Shown: positions 33,539 to 41,880 of the stretch, piece by piece
Position numbering within the stretch: the first letter of the stretch is position 1
How the letters are laid out: each line of letters opens with the position of its first letter
NCBI GenBank assembly: GCA_041396585.1
Contig: JAWKYG010000006.1
Span: 186,001-250,000 of the forward strand
Source of the DNA: JAUIAI01 sp041396585
GTDB taxonomy: Bacteria > Pseudomonadota > Gammaproteobacteria > Burkholderiales > Burkholderiaceae_E
Direction: 5' to 3'
DNA length: 64,000 nucleotides
Program-made: the position numbers and the translations under genes
Notes under the pieces: generated by a model
Told to the model about the DNA's origin: nothing
What the model saw: the letters and a program-made list of their open reading frames with translations, nothing else
Databases searched by the model: none

Positions 33539-34404
33539 TCAGAGCCAGTAAACGACGATATACAGGCCCAGCCAGACCACGTCGACGAAGTGCCAGTACC
33601 AGGCCGCGCCCTCGAACGCGAAGTGGCGCTCGGGGTGAAATGCCCACGGGCCAGCCGGAACCACACCACCAGCAACATGAGCGCACCCACGGTCACGTGA
33701 AAACCGTGGAAGCCGGTCAGCATGAAGAAGGTGGAGCCATAGATGCCCGAGGTGAGCTTCAGATTGAGCTCCGAATAGGCATGAATGTACTCATAGGCCT
33801 GGAAACCCATGAACACCGCGCCCAGGATCACGGTCATCATCAGCCAGAACAGTGTCTTGCCGCGCTGGTTGTCCTTGAGCGCATGGTGGGCGATGGTCAG
33901 GGTCACGCCCGACGTCAACAGCAGTGCGGTGTTGATGGTCGGGATCGGCCACGGGCCCATCGAGGTGAAGCTCTCGAACGCCCCCGAGGGGCCGGCATTG
34001 GGCCAGACCGCAGCGAAATCGGGCCAGAGCAGCGCCTTGTGATCGAGGTCGCCCAGCCAGGGCATGGCGATCGTGCGCGCATAGAACAGTGCGCCGAAGA
34101 ATGCGCCGAAGAACATCACCTCGGAGAAGATGAACCAGCCCATAGACCAGCGAAACGACGCGTCGACCCGCATGTTGTACCGGCCCGTCTCCGACTCCCC
34201 GGCCACGGTGCTGAACCAGCCGAACATCATGAAGGCCAGCACCAGCAGGAAGGCCGCCAGCACCCACAAACCCCAGGTGGTGCCATTGACCCAACCGGTC
34301 ATTCCAAAACCGAACAGCGTCAACGCGATGGAACCGACCATCGGCCAGCGCGACGGATCTGGCACGTAGTAGTACGGCTCGGCACCGTGAGCGGCTGAAC
34401 TCAT
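33539..34404 (-). CDS. Cytochrome c oxidase subunit III, broken by a -1 frameshift near the C-terminus
   Basis: A seven-helix subunit of the aa3 terminal oxidase. The N-terminal part is intact (MSSAAHGAEPYYYVPDPSRW; FIFSEVMFFGAFF; FFMLTGFHGFHVTVG). After RLARGHFTP the open frame continues into Ser/Arg-rich nonsense as far as 33481. One base missing at 33630/33631 (CCG-AGC for CCG-GAG-C) restores ERHFAFEGAAWYWHFVDVVW and a proper end at YWL with stop at 33539, giving about 288 aa, the normal length. Because the restored frame is perfectly conserved, a sequencing or assembly error is likely. It is cotranscribed with ctaG and DUF2970 upstream. Confidence 0.9.
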
Positions 34405-34431
34405 AACGACTTCCCTGACGAAACGATTGAA

Positions 34432-34665
34432 CTATCCCACGACCTGACGCACGACGAACAGCAGCGTCAGCACGAACAACACTCCCATCAACACGCCGAT
34501 GATCACGACATGCAGGGGATTCAGGCGTTCGAAGTCTGCCTGGTGATCCTGGCTGCGACGAACACCGAAAAACGACCAGGCAACGGCCTTGACCGTGGCC
34601 CAGAGCGAGCCCCTGGGAGCCCGCTCATTGGAATCTTCATCCGATGGCGGTCGCATACCGGCCAT
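34432..34665 (-). CDS. DUF2970 small membrane protein
   Basis: 77 aa from ATG 34665, one base after the ctaG stop; an in-frame ATG at 34683 inside ctaG is less likely. A charged N-terminus leads to LWATVKAVAWSFFGVR and one TM helix (VVIIGVLMGVLFVLTLLFVV). Proteins of this family are found almost only in betaproteobacteria, typically between ctaG and coxIII, so a role in oxidase assembly or stability is likely but unproven. Confidence 0.85.
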   Translation of the reverse strand: MAGMRPPSDEDSNERAPRGSLWATVKAVAWSFFGVRRSQDHQADFERLNPLHVVIIGVLMGVLFVLTLLFVVRQVVG

Positions 34666-34666
34666 C

Positions 34667-35269
34667 TCAACTGCCCGCGGCACGCACGGCTCCCGCGGCG
34701 GCCTGCTTGCCCTGCAGCCCCTCGACCTCGAAATACGTATACGACAGCGTGATGGTCTTGATCTCGGCCGGCAGCTTCGGATCGATCACGAAGGCCACCG
34801 GGAAGGTCTGCCGCGCATTGGGGCCCAGAGTCTGCTGATCGAAGCAGAAGCACTGCACCTTCTTGAAATACTGGGCCGCCAGGGCCGGCGCATAGCTCGG
34901 AATCGCCTGCCCGGTGGTGGTGCGACCCACCGTGTTCACCAGTTCGTACTCCACCGTGTAAAGCTCACCCGGGTGGACATCGGCACTACGCAGGGCCGGC
35001 ACGAAGCGCCAGGCGCCACGGCTGTTGACATCGAACTCCACCGAGATCGTGCGGCTGGTATCGACCTGGGTGTTCTCGGCGAAACGCTTCGCCGAGGAAT
35101 CGGCCTTGGTCAGGAAATTGATGCCCGTGACCTCACAGAACTTCTTGTACAGCGGCACCATCGCATAGCCGAAGCCGCCCATCAGCGCGACCACCACGAG
35201 CAGACGCCCCATCAGGGCGCCGTTGCTGGCGCCCCTGGGCTCGCGCGAATCTGGCGGGGAATCGGTCAT
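34667..35269 (-). CDS. ctaG: Cytochrome c oxidase assembly protein CtaG (Cox11 family)
   Basis: 200 aa. One N-terminal TM (LLVVVALMGGFGYAMVPLY) is followed by the periplasmic Cox11 domain: YKKFCEVTGINF, KKVQCFCFDQQTL with the copper-binding C-F-C pair, and FVIDPKLP. It delivers copper to the CuB site of subunit I. The length fits Cox11 proteins. It lies between the small assembly protein and DUF2970 in the cox operon, with one base between its stop and the DUF2970 start. Confidence 0.95.
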   Translation of the reverse strand: MTDSPPDSREPRGASNGALMGRLLVVVALMGGFGYAMVPLYKKFCEVTGINFLTKADSSAKRFAENTQVDTSRTISVEFDVNSRGAWRFVPALRSADVHPGELYTVEYELVNTVGRTTTGQAIPSYAPALAAQYFKKVQCFCFDQQTLGPNARQTFPVAFVIDPKLPAEIKTITLSYTYFEVEGLQGKQAAAGAVRAAGS

Positions 35270-35281
35270 GGCTCTGACAGG

Positions 35282-35395
35282 CTACCAGTACTTCGCGACG
35301 ATGCCCGCGAAGAACGCGCCGGCAAGCAGCAGCAACACCAGTGCGGTGCGCAGATTGCGGCGCTTCAGATCAGGGCTGGCGGAATCGGTCTTCAT
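35282..35395 (-). CDS. Cytochrome oxidase small assembly protein (37 aa)
   Basis: 37 aa, too short for most gene finders: MKTDSASPDLKRRN, then one TM (TALVLLLLAGAFFAGIVA) and KYW at the end. It starts 50 bp after the coxA stop and ends 13 bp before ctaG. Betaproteobacterial cox operons regularly carry a single-TM protein of this size at this exact position, annotated as a small assembly protein. Its molecular role is not known. Confidence 0.82.
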   Translation of the reverse strand: MKTDSASPDLKRRNLRTALVLLLLAGAFFAGIVAKYW

Positions 35396-35444
35396 GATCG
35401 GCTTGCATGCCGGAAACGTGGCCCCGGAGGGCCACGTTCCGGCC

Positions 35445-37040
35445 TTACTTCACGTGCGGCTGGGTCTCGAAGGTGTGGAACGGAGCCGGGCTGGGCACAG
35501 TCCACTCCAGACCGGTGGGGTTCTCCCACACGGCATCGGTGGCCTTCGCACCGTTGCCCTTGACCGCCTTGACGATGATGTAGACGAACAGCAGCTGCGA
35601 GAAGCCGAAGCCGAAGGCACCGATCGTCGAGAGCATGTTGAAGTCGGTGAACTGCATGGCGTAGTCGGCATAGCGACGCGGCATGCCGGCCAGGCCCAGG
35701 AAGTGCTGCGGGAAGAACGTGACATTGAAGAAGATCATGCTGAGCCAGAAGTGCCACTTGCCCAGCTTCTCGTCGTACATCGTGCCGCACCACTTGGGCA
35801 GCCAGTAGTAGGTGCCACCGAACAGCGCGAACAGGGCACCCGCCACCATCGTGTAGTGGAAGTGCGCCACCACGTAGTAGGTGTCATGCAAGGCGATGTC
35901 CAGCGGGGCCATGGACAGAATGATCCCGGTCAGGCCGCCGATGGTGAACACCCAGACGAAACCCGAGGCGAACAGCATCGGGGTTTCGAACGTGAGCTCG
36001 CCACGCCACATGGTGGCGATCCAGTTGAAGATCTTCACGCCCGTGGGCACCGCGATCAGCATCGTCGCGTACATGAAGAACAGCTGTGCGGTCAGCGGCA
36101 TGCCCACGGTGTACATGTGGTGCGCCCAGACGATGAACGACAGCACCGCGATCGAGGCGGTCGCGTAGACCATCGAACTGTAGCCGAACAGCCGCTTGCG
36201 AGAGAACGTCGGGATGATTTCGGACACCACACCAAACGCGGGCAGCACGATGATGTAGACCTCGGGGTGGCCGAAGAACCAGAAGATGTGCTGATACATG
36301 ACCGGGTCACCGCCGCCGGCCGCATTGAAGAATGCGGTGCCGAAATGGCGATCGGTCAGGATCATGGTGATCGCACCGGCCAGCACGGGCATCACGGCCA
36401 CGAGCAGGAACGCGGTGATCAGCCAGGTCCAGACGAACATCGGCATCTTCATGAGCGTCATGCCCGGCGCGCGCATGTTCAGGATCGTGGTGATGATGTT
36501 GATCGAGCCCATGATCGAGCTGGCACCCAGGATATGCAGCGCAAAGATGCCCATATCCATGCCGGGGCCCATCTGCGTGGCCAGCGGCACATAGACCGTC
36601 CAGCCCGCGGCCGGGGCGCCACCGGGCACGAAGTAGGACACGACGAGCAGCAGCGCGGCCGGCGGCAGCAGCCAGAAGCTGAAGTTGTTCATCCGCGCAA
36701 ACGCCATGTCCGAGGCGCCGATCTGCAGCGGAATCTGCCAGTTCGCGAAGCCCACCCAGGCCGGCATGATGGCGCCGAACACCATGATCAGGCCATGCAT
36801 GGTGGTCATCTGGTTGAAGAACTCGGGATCGACGATCTGCAGGCCGGGCTGGAACAACTCGGAGCGCAGGATCAGCGCGTTGATGCCGCCGACAAAGAAC
36901 ATGACCAGCGAAAACAGCAGGTACATCGTGCCGATGTCTTTGTGGTTGGTGGCGTAAACCCAGCGCCGCCAGCCGTGCGGATGACCGTGGGCGTGGTCAT
37001 GATCATGCGCGTGATCGTGACCACCAATGACTGCACTCAT
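35445..37040 (-). CDS. ctaD: Cytochrome c oxidase subunit I (aa3 type)
   Basis: 531 aa, with RBS AGGAG before the ATG. A His-rich N-terminal tail (GGHDHAHDHDHAHGHPHG) precedes 12 membrane helices. Heme and CuB ligands and their surroundings are visible: TTMHGLIMVF, WFFGHPEVYIIVLPAFG with the His-Tyr pair, VWAHHMYTVGM and HFHYTMVAGALFA. It is the catalytic subunit that reduces oxygen and pumps protons in the inner membrane. It lies 74 bp downstream of subunit II in the main cox operon. Confidence 0.97.
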   Translation of the reverse strand: MSAVIGGHDHAHDHDHAHGHPHGWRRWVYATNHKDIGTMYLLFSLVMFFVGGINALILRSELFQPGLQIVDPEFFNQMTTMHGLIMVFGAIMPAWVGFANWQIPLQIGASDMAFARMNNFSFWLLPPAALLLVVSYFVPGGAPAAGWTVYVPLATQMGPGMDMGIFALHILGASSIMGSINIITTILNMRAPGMTLMKMPMFVWTWLITAFLLVAVMPVLAGAITMILTDRHFGTAFFNAAGGGDPVMYQHIFWFFGHPEVYIIVLPAFGVVSEIIPTFSRKRLFGYSSMVYATASIAVLSFIVWAHHMYTVGMPLTAQLFFMYATMLIAVPTGVKIFNWIATMWRGELTFETPMLFASGFVWVFTIGGLTGIILSMAPLDIALHDTYYVVAHFHYTMVAGALFALFGGTYYWLPKWCGTMYDEKLGKWHFWLSMIFFNVTFFPQHFLGLAGMPRRYADYAMQFTDFNMLSTIGAFGFGFSQLLFVYIIVKAVKGNGAKATDAVWENPTGLEWTVPSPAPFHTFETQPHVK

Positions 37041-37114
37041 CAGATGCTCCTGTAAATGATGCGATTCGTGTTAGGGAAACACCGGTCGGAACTGGATTTC
37101 CCTTGAGCTGGCGA

Positions 37115-38329
37115 TCAGCGGGCGGCCTGGACATCGGCGGGCATGGCCACACCCTGCTCCGCCTGATTACCAAAGGCATTGCGGGTATAGGTGACCACGG
37201 CGGCGAGATCAGCGTCGGAGAGCTGGGCGAACGACACCATCGCGGTACCCGGGCGGCCCTTGAGCAACACCTCGAGCTGGCCGGCCAGCGGGCCGAGCAC
37301 CACGGGTGAGCCGGCCAGAGCCGGGAACGTGGGCGGCAGGCCCTTGCCGGTGGGCTGATGGCAGCTGGCACAGCTCGCACCATAGACCTTCTCACCCTGT
37401 GCGACCAGTTCGTCCTTGGTCCAGGCCTTGTCGGCGGCAGGCGCGGCGGCCGGTGCCGCCGCGGGGGCAGCAGCCGGGGCAGCGGCGGTCTTCATGGGCT
37501 CGGCCGGTGCGGCATCGCCGCGCTGCTTCTTGACCCAGGCGCTGTAGTCTTCGGCGGATTTCACATCGACCACGATCGGCATGAATGCGTGATCCTTGCC
37601 GCAGAGTTCGGCGCAGTAGCCACGGAACACCCCGACCTTGTCGGCCTTGAACCAGGTGTCTCGCACGAAGCCGGGGATCGCATCCTGTTTGACGCCCAGC
37701 GCGGGCACATACCAGGAGTGGATCACATCGTTGGCGGTGACGATCACACGGATCTTCTTGCCCACCGGCACGACCAGCGGATTATCAACCTCGGACAGAT
37801 AGGTTTCGGACTTGGGCTCGCGGCCTTCGATCTGGGCGCGTGGCGTGCTCAGGGTGGACAGGAAACCCACGCCCTCACCCTCGCCCTTGATGTAGTCATA
37901 GCCCCATTTCCACTGGTAGCCGGTGGCCTTGACCGTGATGTCCGGGCTGGACGTGTCTTTCTGTGCGATCACCTCACCGGTGGCGACCACGCCCATGCCG
38001 ACCACGATGATGAACGGCACGATCGTCCAGGCGATCTCGACCGCGGTGCTCTCGTGGAAGTCGGACGCCTTGTGTCCGCGCGAGCGGCGATGCGCGAAGA
38101 TCGAATAGAACATCACCCCGAACACGACCACGAAGATGATCGCGCACAGCCAGAGCAGGAAGTCGTGGACGAAATGCTGACCCACTGCGACCGAACTCGC
38201 CGGCGGCTGCAGGTTCAGTGCATTCACGGCCGGCCCGCCGGGCATGTCGTTGACGGCCCAGGCACTGGCACTTGCCAGCGTGGTGCCCAGCGCCGTGGCG
38301 AGCGCGATGCCATATGTCTTGATCTTCAT
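37115..38329 (-). CDS. coxB: Cytochrome c oxidase subunit II with C-terminal cytochrome c domain
   Basis: 404 aa from ATG 38329 (MKIKTYGIALATALG); an upstream extension of 11 codons is unlikely. It has a signal peptide, two TM helices, and the CuA domain with WYVPALGVKQD and GYCAELCGKDHAFMP (C-x-x-x-C, His, Met ligands). An Ala/Pro-rich linker of AAPAAAP repeats leads to a class I cytochrome c domain with the heme motif CASCH. It accepts electrons from cytochrome c. The fused heme domain (caa3-like) is common in betaproteobacterial subunit II. It follows the DUF2244 gene by 29 bp. Confidence 0.96.
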   Translation of the reverse strand: MKIKTYGIALATALGTTLASASAWAVNDMPGGPAVNALNLQPPASSVAVGQHFVHDFLLWLCAIIFVVVFGVMFYSIFAHRRSRGHKASDFHESTAVEIAWTIVPFIIVVGMGVVATGEVIAQKDTSSPDITVKATGYQWKWGYDYIKGEGEGVGFLSTLSTPRAQIEGREPKSETYLSEVDNPLVVPVGKKIRVIVTANDVIHSWYVPALGVKQDAIPGFVRDTWFKADKVGVFRGYCAELCGKDHAFMPIVVDVKSAEDYSAWVKKQRGDAAPAEPMKTAAAPAAAPAAAPAAAPAADKAWTKDELVAQGEKVYGASCASCHQPTGKGLPPTFPALAGSPVVLGPLAGQLEVLLKGRPGTAMVSFAQLSDADLAAVVTYTRNAFGNQAEQGVAMPADVQAAR

Positions 38330-38358
38330 TGCCTGTCTGGATGGTCTGGGTTCGGAAA

Positions 38359-38844
38359 TCATGTGACCGGCATGCCGCCGAACACGCGCTTGAGGTCTCG
38401 GGCCAACGCCGCACGCCTATGGTGCGGCACGAAGCGACCGAGCGTGATTCTTTTCTGCGAGCCCGCTTCGAGCTCGAGCAGATCGCCCGCACGGCCACCG
38501 TAATGCACGCGCAGCCACGGGCTGTCGGCAGATTCGCATAGCAGACGCGGGCCCAGTCGGGCTTCGACCCGGAGCCTGCTGCGCGAAACCACCAGACGCT
38601 CGTAATCGCAGGCATGGCGTGCATAGAGCACGAAGCCGGCCACGAGCGCCAGAATTTCGATGAATGTGAATGGCAAAACCAACCAGGCTCCCCGCCAAGC
38701 CAAGATCGACCCAATGATCAGCGACCACACGCCCACAAAGGCCAGCGCGCCGCCGAATTGAGCCGGTGTCAGCGCGCAATTGCGCTTGAACAGCCATTCA
38801 TGCTCGACCTCGGTTGAATCCGCTCCAAGGCGCATCACTCGCAT
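38359..38844 (-). CDS. DUF2244 membrane protein, first gene of the cox operon
   Basis: 161 aa from ATG 38844, which has a strong RBS (GGAG); the longer frame upstream crosses the promoter and is rejected. Two adjacent TM helices (LAFVGVWSLIIGSILAWRG; FIEILALVAGFVLYARHA) are flanked by a basic tail with W-L-R-V-x-x-G. The family regularly stands directly upstream of coxB in proteobacteria, so it is probably linked to oxidase biogenesis. No molecular function is established. Confidence 0.87.
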   Translation of the reverse strand: MRVMRLGADSTEVEHEWLFKRNCALTPAQFGGALAFVGVWSLIIGSILAWRGAWLVLPFTFIEILALVAGFVLYARHACDYERLVVSRSRLRVEARLGPRLLCESADSPWLRVHYGGRAGDLLELEAGSQKRITLGRFVPHHRRAALARDLKRVFGGMPVT

Positions 38845-38888
38845 GAAGGCTCCGCCCTCTCTCACCCGTCTTTTCGAACGAACCCGGG

Positions 38889-38917
38889 ATTGTAGTTCGC
38901 CGGCCGCGTCGTCGCAA
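38889..38917 (-). promoter_or_regulatory. Sigma-70-type promoter of the cox operon
   Basis: On the minus strand TTGCGA (-35, plus 38912-38917) and TACAAT (-10, plus 38889-38894) are separated by exactly 17 bp; they match 4 of 6 and 5 of 6 consensus bases. Transcription would start near 38882, about 38 nt before the DUF2244 ATG. Confidence 0.65.
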
Positions 38918-38965
38918 ACTTGCTGTTGCGAGTTGCATCGCCACCACCGAAGCGGGCATAGCACC

Positions 38966-38979
38966 TTGATCGTGATCAA
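38966..38979. promoter_or_regulatory. FNR/ANR-type box TTGATCGTGATCAA
   Basis: An exact match to TTGAT-N4-ATCAA, the binding consensus of FNR/ANR/DNR-type oxygen- or NO-responsive regulators. It is centred about 90 bp upstream of the predicted cox transcription start and 129 bp before DUF2244. The only gene it can control in cis is the minus-strand cox operon, since the neighbour to the right ends at 39059. Confidence 0.7.
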
Positions 38980-39058
38980 TGTGGCCACGATTTTTTTCCG
39001 GCCCCGTCGCGTCCCGGGGCCGGCCGGCACGCGCCATCGCCATGACCCACCCCCTCGG

Positions 39059-39957
39059 TCAGGAAGACGACGGGTCGCGGCGGCGCTGAATGTGAATCGG
39101 CGCCAGGCCGTCGTCGCGGCGTTTCTGCGCCGGACACCAGGCGTGCCCGAAGATCACCTCGAAGGTCAGCGCGATGCGGCCGTCCGCATCACGCAGGCGC
39201 GCCAGACCGTCCAGCCACTGCCGCTGACGCTCGCGCCCGCTCAGGCCCTGACGGCGTCCGCGCCAGGCATTGCCCCCGAGCGCCCGCAGATCGGCCAGCA
39301 CCTGGCGGGGCGACTCGAAGGTCACGGTCACCCACTGGGTGTCCATCACGGGATCGGCGTAGCCGATACTGCTCAGGGCATCGCCGATGTCGTGCATGTC
39401 GGCAAACGGCTGCATCGACTGACCGTGGCCGCGCACTTCCTTCAGGGTATCTACCCCGAACAGGCTGAACATGACCAGCCCGTCCGGGCGGATCACCCGA
39501 TACCATTCGCGCAGGGCGGCCGCGGGATCGGGCAGCCAGTGCAGGCAGAGATTCGACCAGATCAGGTCGGCCGAGCCGGCCGGCAACGGCAGCCCGGCGG
39601 CATCGGCGCAGATCAGGCGCAGCCGGCTCGCGGTGCCCGCGCGCGCGCCGAGCAGCCGCGCCAGCCAACCGGATTCACCCGCACGCAACATGGTGCGCGC
39701 CTGCCCCAGCAGCGGCGCACAGACATCGATACCGATCCCCTGCGCTTTCTCATAACGCTGGGCCAGCGCCATCAGGCCCCGGCCCAGCCCGGTGCCGACA
39801 TCGAGCATCCGCGCGGGATCGAGTCGCACGACATCGAGCCGCTCGAGCATCTGACGCTCGACCTCGCGATAGAGGAAATCGGCGCGCGCAGCCCGGCGCC
39901 GCGACGCCCGAACTGGCGACGCACGGCCCGCGGATCTAGGCCTTCGGTCGGGTGCAT
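39059..39957 (-). CDS. SAM-dependent methyltransferase (BioC-like), broken by a -1 frameshift
   Basis: About 299 aa when repaired. The start at 39957 reads MHPTEGLDPRAVRRQFGRR, the usual D-x-x-x-V-R-x-x-F-x-R-R opening of BioC-like methyltransferases, but this frame ends without the core. One base missing at about 39882 (in a GCGCGCGCC run) joins it to ADFLYREVERQMLERLDVVR and the SAM-binding motif MLDVGTGLGRG, then SADLIWSNLCLHWL and YRVIRPDGLVMFSLFG. A start at 39988 in the downstream frame gives an unlikely Arg-rich lead. In relatives this gene stands next to comF, as here (divergent). The substrate is uncertain: it may be malonyl-ACP (biotin) or another acid. Confidence 0.78.
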
Positions 39958-40060
39958 GACGCCAGTATACGGAGCCGGATGCGCGCACGCTCGCCCGGTG
40001 TCTCGCCGCACGCGCAGCCGCGCCACCCGCATGCGCACCCCATGCAAGGGATCCTCACCG

Positions 40061-40774
40061 ATGTTCCGCACCCTGGCCTCGGCCTGGCTGACCGACCTGC
40101 TGCCGGCCACCTGCCCGTTCTGCACCATGGCCCATGAGCGCGGCCCGGCGCGTGTCTGCCGCTGGTGCCGTCAGGCGCTGGCCGGTGCACAGACCCGGCG
40201 CTGTCCGCGCTGCGCTTTGCCGGCGCCGGGCGGCGGGCCATGCCTGCGGTGCCGGGCCCGGGCCAGCGCGCTCGACGGCGTGATCACCCTGGCCGACTAC
40301 GCGCCGCCGCTGAGCGACGCGATCGCCGGCCTGAAATTCCGTGCCTGCACCGCGCTGGCCGGGCCGCTGGCCGAGGCCCTCGCGCAGACGGTGCGCATGC
40401 ACCAGCCATCGCCGATGTGGCCCGGTCTGCTGGTGCCGATGCCGCTGAGCCCCGCGCGCCAGCGAGAGCGCGGCTACAACCAGGCCGCGCTGCTCAGCCG
40501 CCGGCTGGCCAGGACACTGGCCGTGCCACAGGCTTCTCACGCGCTGCGGCGATCCGGGCTGGCCGCCGATGCGCATCAGCTCGGCCGCTCCAGGCGCGCG
40601 CGCACCAGCGCGGACCTCGGCCGCTTCCATGCCGAGCCGGGCCTTTGCCACGGTCATATCGCCCTCATCGATGACGTGATGACCACGGGTGCCACGCTCG
40701 AAGCGGCCGCCCGGGCGCTGCGCGCTGCCGGAGCGAGCCGGATCACCGCCTGGGTGCTGGCGCGCACCGCCTGA
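40061..40774 (+). CDS. ComF-family phosphoribosyltransferase-like protein
   Basis: 237 aa from ATG 40061, with AAGGG 10 bp upstream; an ATG at 40031 is in frame. The frame is open far upstream, but that part overlaps the antisense methyltransferase and is not coding. The N-terminus has a double zinc ribbon (CPFC, CRWC, CPRC, CLRC). The C-terminal PRTase fold has PLSPARQRERGYNQA and the PRPP loop HIALIDDVMTTGATLEA. ComF is needed for DNA uptake in naturally competent bacteria, although many carriers are not known to be competent. It is followed 45 bp later by trmL. Confidence 0.9.
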   Translation: MFRTLASAWLTDLLPATCPFCTMAHERGPARVCRWCRQALAGAQTRRCPRCALPAPGGGPCLRCRARASALDGVITLADYAPPLSDAIAGLKFRACTALAGPLAEALAQTVRMHQPSPMWPGLLVPMPLSPARQRERGYNQAALLSRRLARTLAVPQASHALRRSGLAADAHQLGRSRRARTSADLGRFHAEPGLCHGHIALIDDVMTTGATLEAAARALRAAGASRITAWVLARTA

Positions 40775-40819
40775 AAAGGCGAAACCGCGCACCCGCCGGG
40801 GCGCGCACAATAGCGCCCC

Positions 40820-41299
40820 ATGTTCCATGTCGTTCTCGTTCAGCCGGAGATTCCGCCCAACACCGGCAACATCATCCGCCTCTGTGCGAATGCCGGGGCC
40901 GCGCTGCATCTGGTTCGCCCGCTCGGATTCGAGCTCGACGATGCACGCCTGCGCCGCGCCGGGCTCGACTACCACGAGTATGCGCAGATCCGCGTGCACG
41001 AAGACTGGGCCGCCTGCCGGGCCGCGGCGCCGGCCGCGGCGCGCTGGTTCGCGATGAGCACCCGCGGTACCGGCCGGGTGTTCGAGACCGTTTTCCGGGC
41101 CGGCGATCACCTCGTGTTCGGCTCGGAGACCCGCGGCCTGCCCGAGTCGGTGCTGGCCGAATTCCCGATCGAACACCGGCTGCGCCTGCCGATGCGGGCC
41201 GGCAACCGCAGCCTGAATTTGTCCAATGCGGTGGCCGTCACAGTCTTCGAGGCCTGGCGCCAACAGGGCTTCGACGGCAGTGCGCCGCCGGGCGGCTGA
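40820..41299 (+). CDS. trmL: tRNA (cytidine(34)-2'-O)-methyltransferase TrmL
   Basis: 159 aa. A compact SPOUT methyltransferase with the knotted SAM site: motif 1 PPNTGNIIRLCANAG, motif 2 HLVFGSETRGLP and motif 3 RSLNLSNAVAVTVFEAW. It 2'-O-methylates the wobble base of tRNA-Leu species in E. coli. The length matches the family. It lies after comF on the plus strand and is convergent with the LOG-family gene, with stops 35 bp apart. Confidence 0.95.
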   Translation: MFHVVLVQPEIPPNTGNIIRLCANAGAALHLVRPLGFELDDARLRRAGLDYHEYAQIRVHEDWAACRAAAPAAARWFAMSTRGTGRVFETVFRAGDHLVFGSETRGLPESVLAEFPIEHRLRLPMRAGNRSLNLSNAVAVTVFEAWRQQGFDGSAPPGG

Positions 41300-41334
41300 T
41301 CACGCCGAGGCGGCGTTCCCAGACCCGGGCTGAT

Positions 41335-41880
41335 TCAGCCGCCGGCCTGCGCCAGAAAGTCCAGCGCGGCCTCGGGATCGGCATGCCAGCCGACATGCGC
41401 CACATGCGCATCGAGCACGAAACCGGCCTCCACGAAGCGATCCAGCATGGCCCGCAACGGGGCGTAGTAGCCATCGGCATCGACGATCGCGATCGGTTTG
41501 TCATGCAGGCCGATCTGATGCAGGGTGAGCACCTCGAACAGTTCGTCCAGCGTGCCCAGCCCGCCCGGCAACACCAGAAAACCGTCGGCGCGCGCCAGCA
41601 TCAGCATCTTGCGCTCGGCCATGGTGTCGACCACATCGAGATGGGTGATTGCGAATGCACCCACCTCCTGGCGGATCAGGCTGCGCGGAATGATCCCCAT
41701 GACCTCGCCCCCGGCGGCCATCGCGCTTTGCGCCAGCTCACCCATCAGGCCGATGCCGCCGCCGCCATAGACCAGGCCGAGTCCGCGGCGGGCCAGCGCC
41801 CGGCCCGTGGCCTGGGCCAAATCACGCCAACGCGGGTCATGCCCGGCCTTGGCGCCACAAAACACACAGATTCTCTTCAT
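41335..41880 (-). CDS. LOG-family protein (nucleoside 5'-monophosphate phosphoribohydrolase-like)
   Basis: 181 aa. A Rossmann-like fold with the LOG signature: CVFCGAKAG at the start, YGGGGIGLMGELA, MAERKMLMLARAD and the catalytic PGGLGTLDELFEVLT (P-G-G-x-G-T-x-x-E). Members cleave cytokinin-type or other nucleoside monophosphates; the in vivo substrate in bacteria is often unclear. Its ATG overlaps the gpsA stop by 4 bp, so it is translated with gpsA at the end of the rhodanese-grxC-secB-gpsA series. Confidence 0.9.
   Translation of the reverse strand: MKRICVFCGAKAGHDPRWRDLAQATGRALARRGLGLVYGGGGIGLMGELAQSAMAAGGEVMGIIPRSLIRQEVGAFAITHLDVVDTMAERKMLMLARADGFLVLPGGLGTLDELFEVLTLHQIGLHDKPIAIVDADGYYAPLRAMLDRFVEAGFVLDAHVAHVGWHADPEAALDFLAQAGG

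Noticed and set aside
35223..37055. 610-codon plus-strand frame opposite coxA
   Set aside because: His/Glu/Arg-rich shadow; coxA on the minus strand is unmistakable.
38780..40060. Long open frame continuing upstream of comF on the plus strand
   Set aside because: It runs antisense to the methyltransferase and cox leader, shows no family features, and the ComF zinc-ribbon domain starts at 40061 with an RBS.
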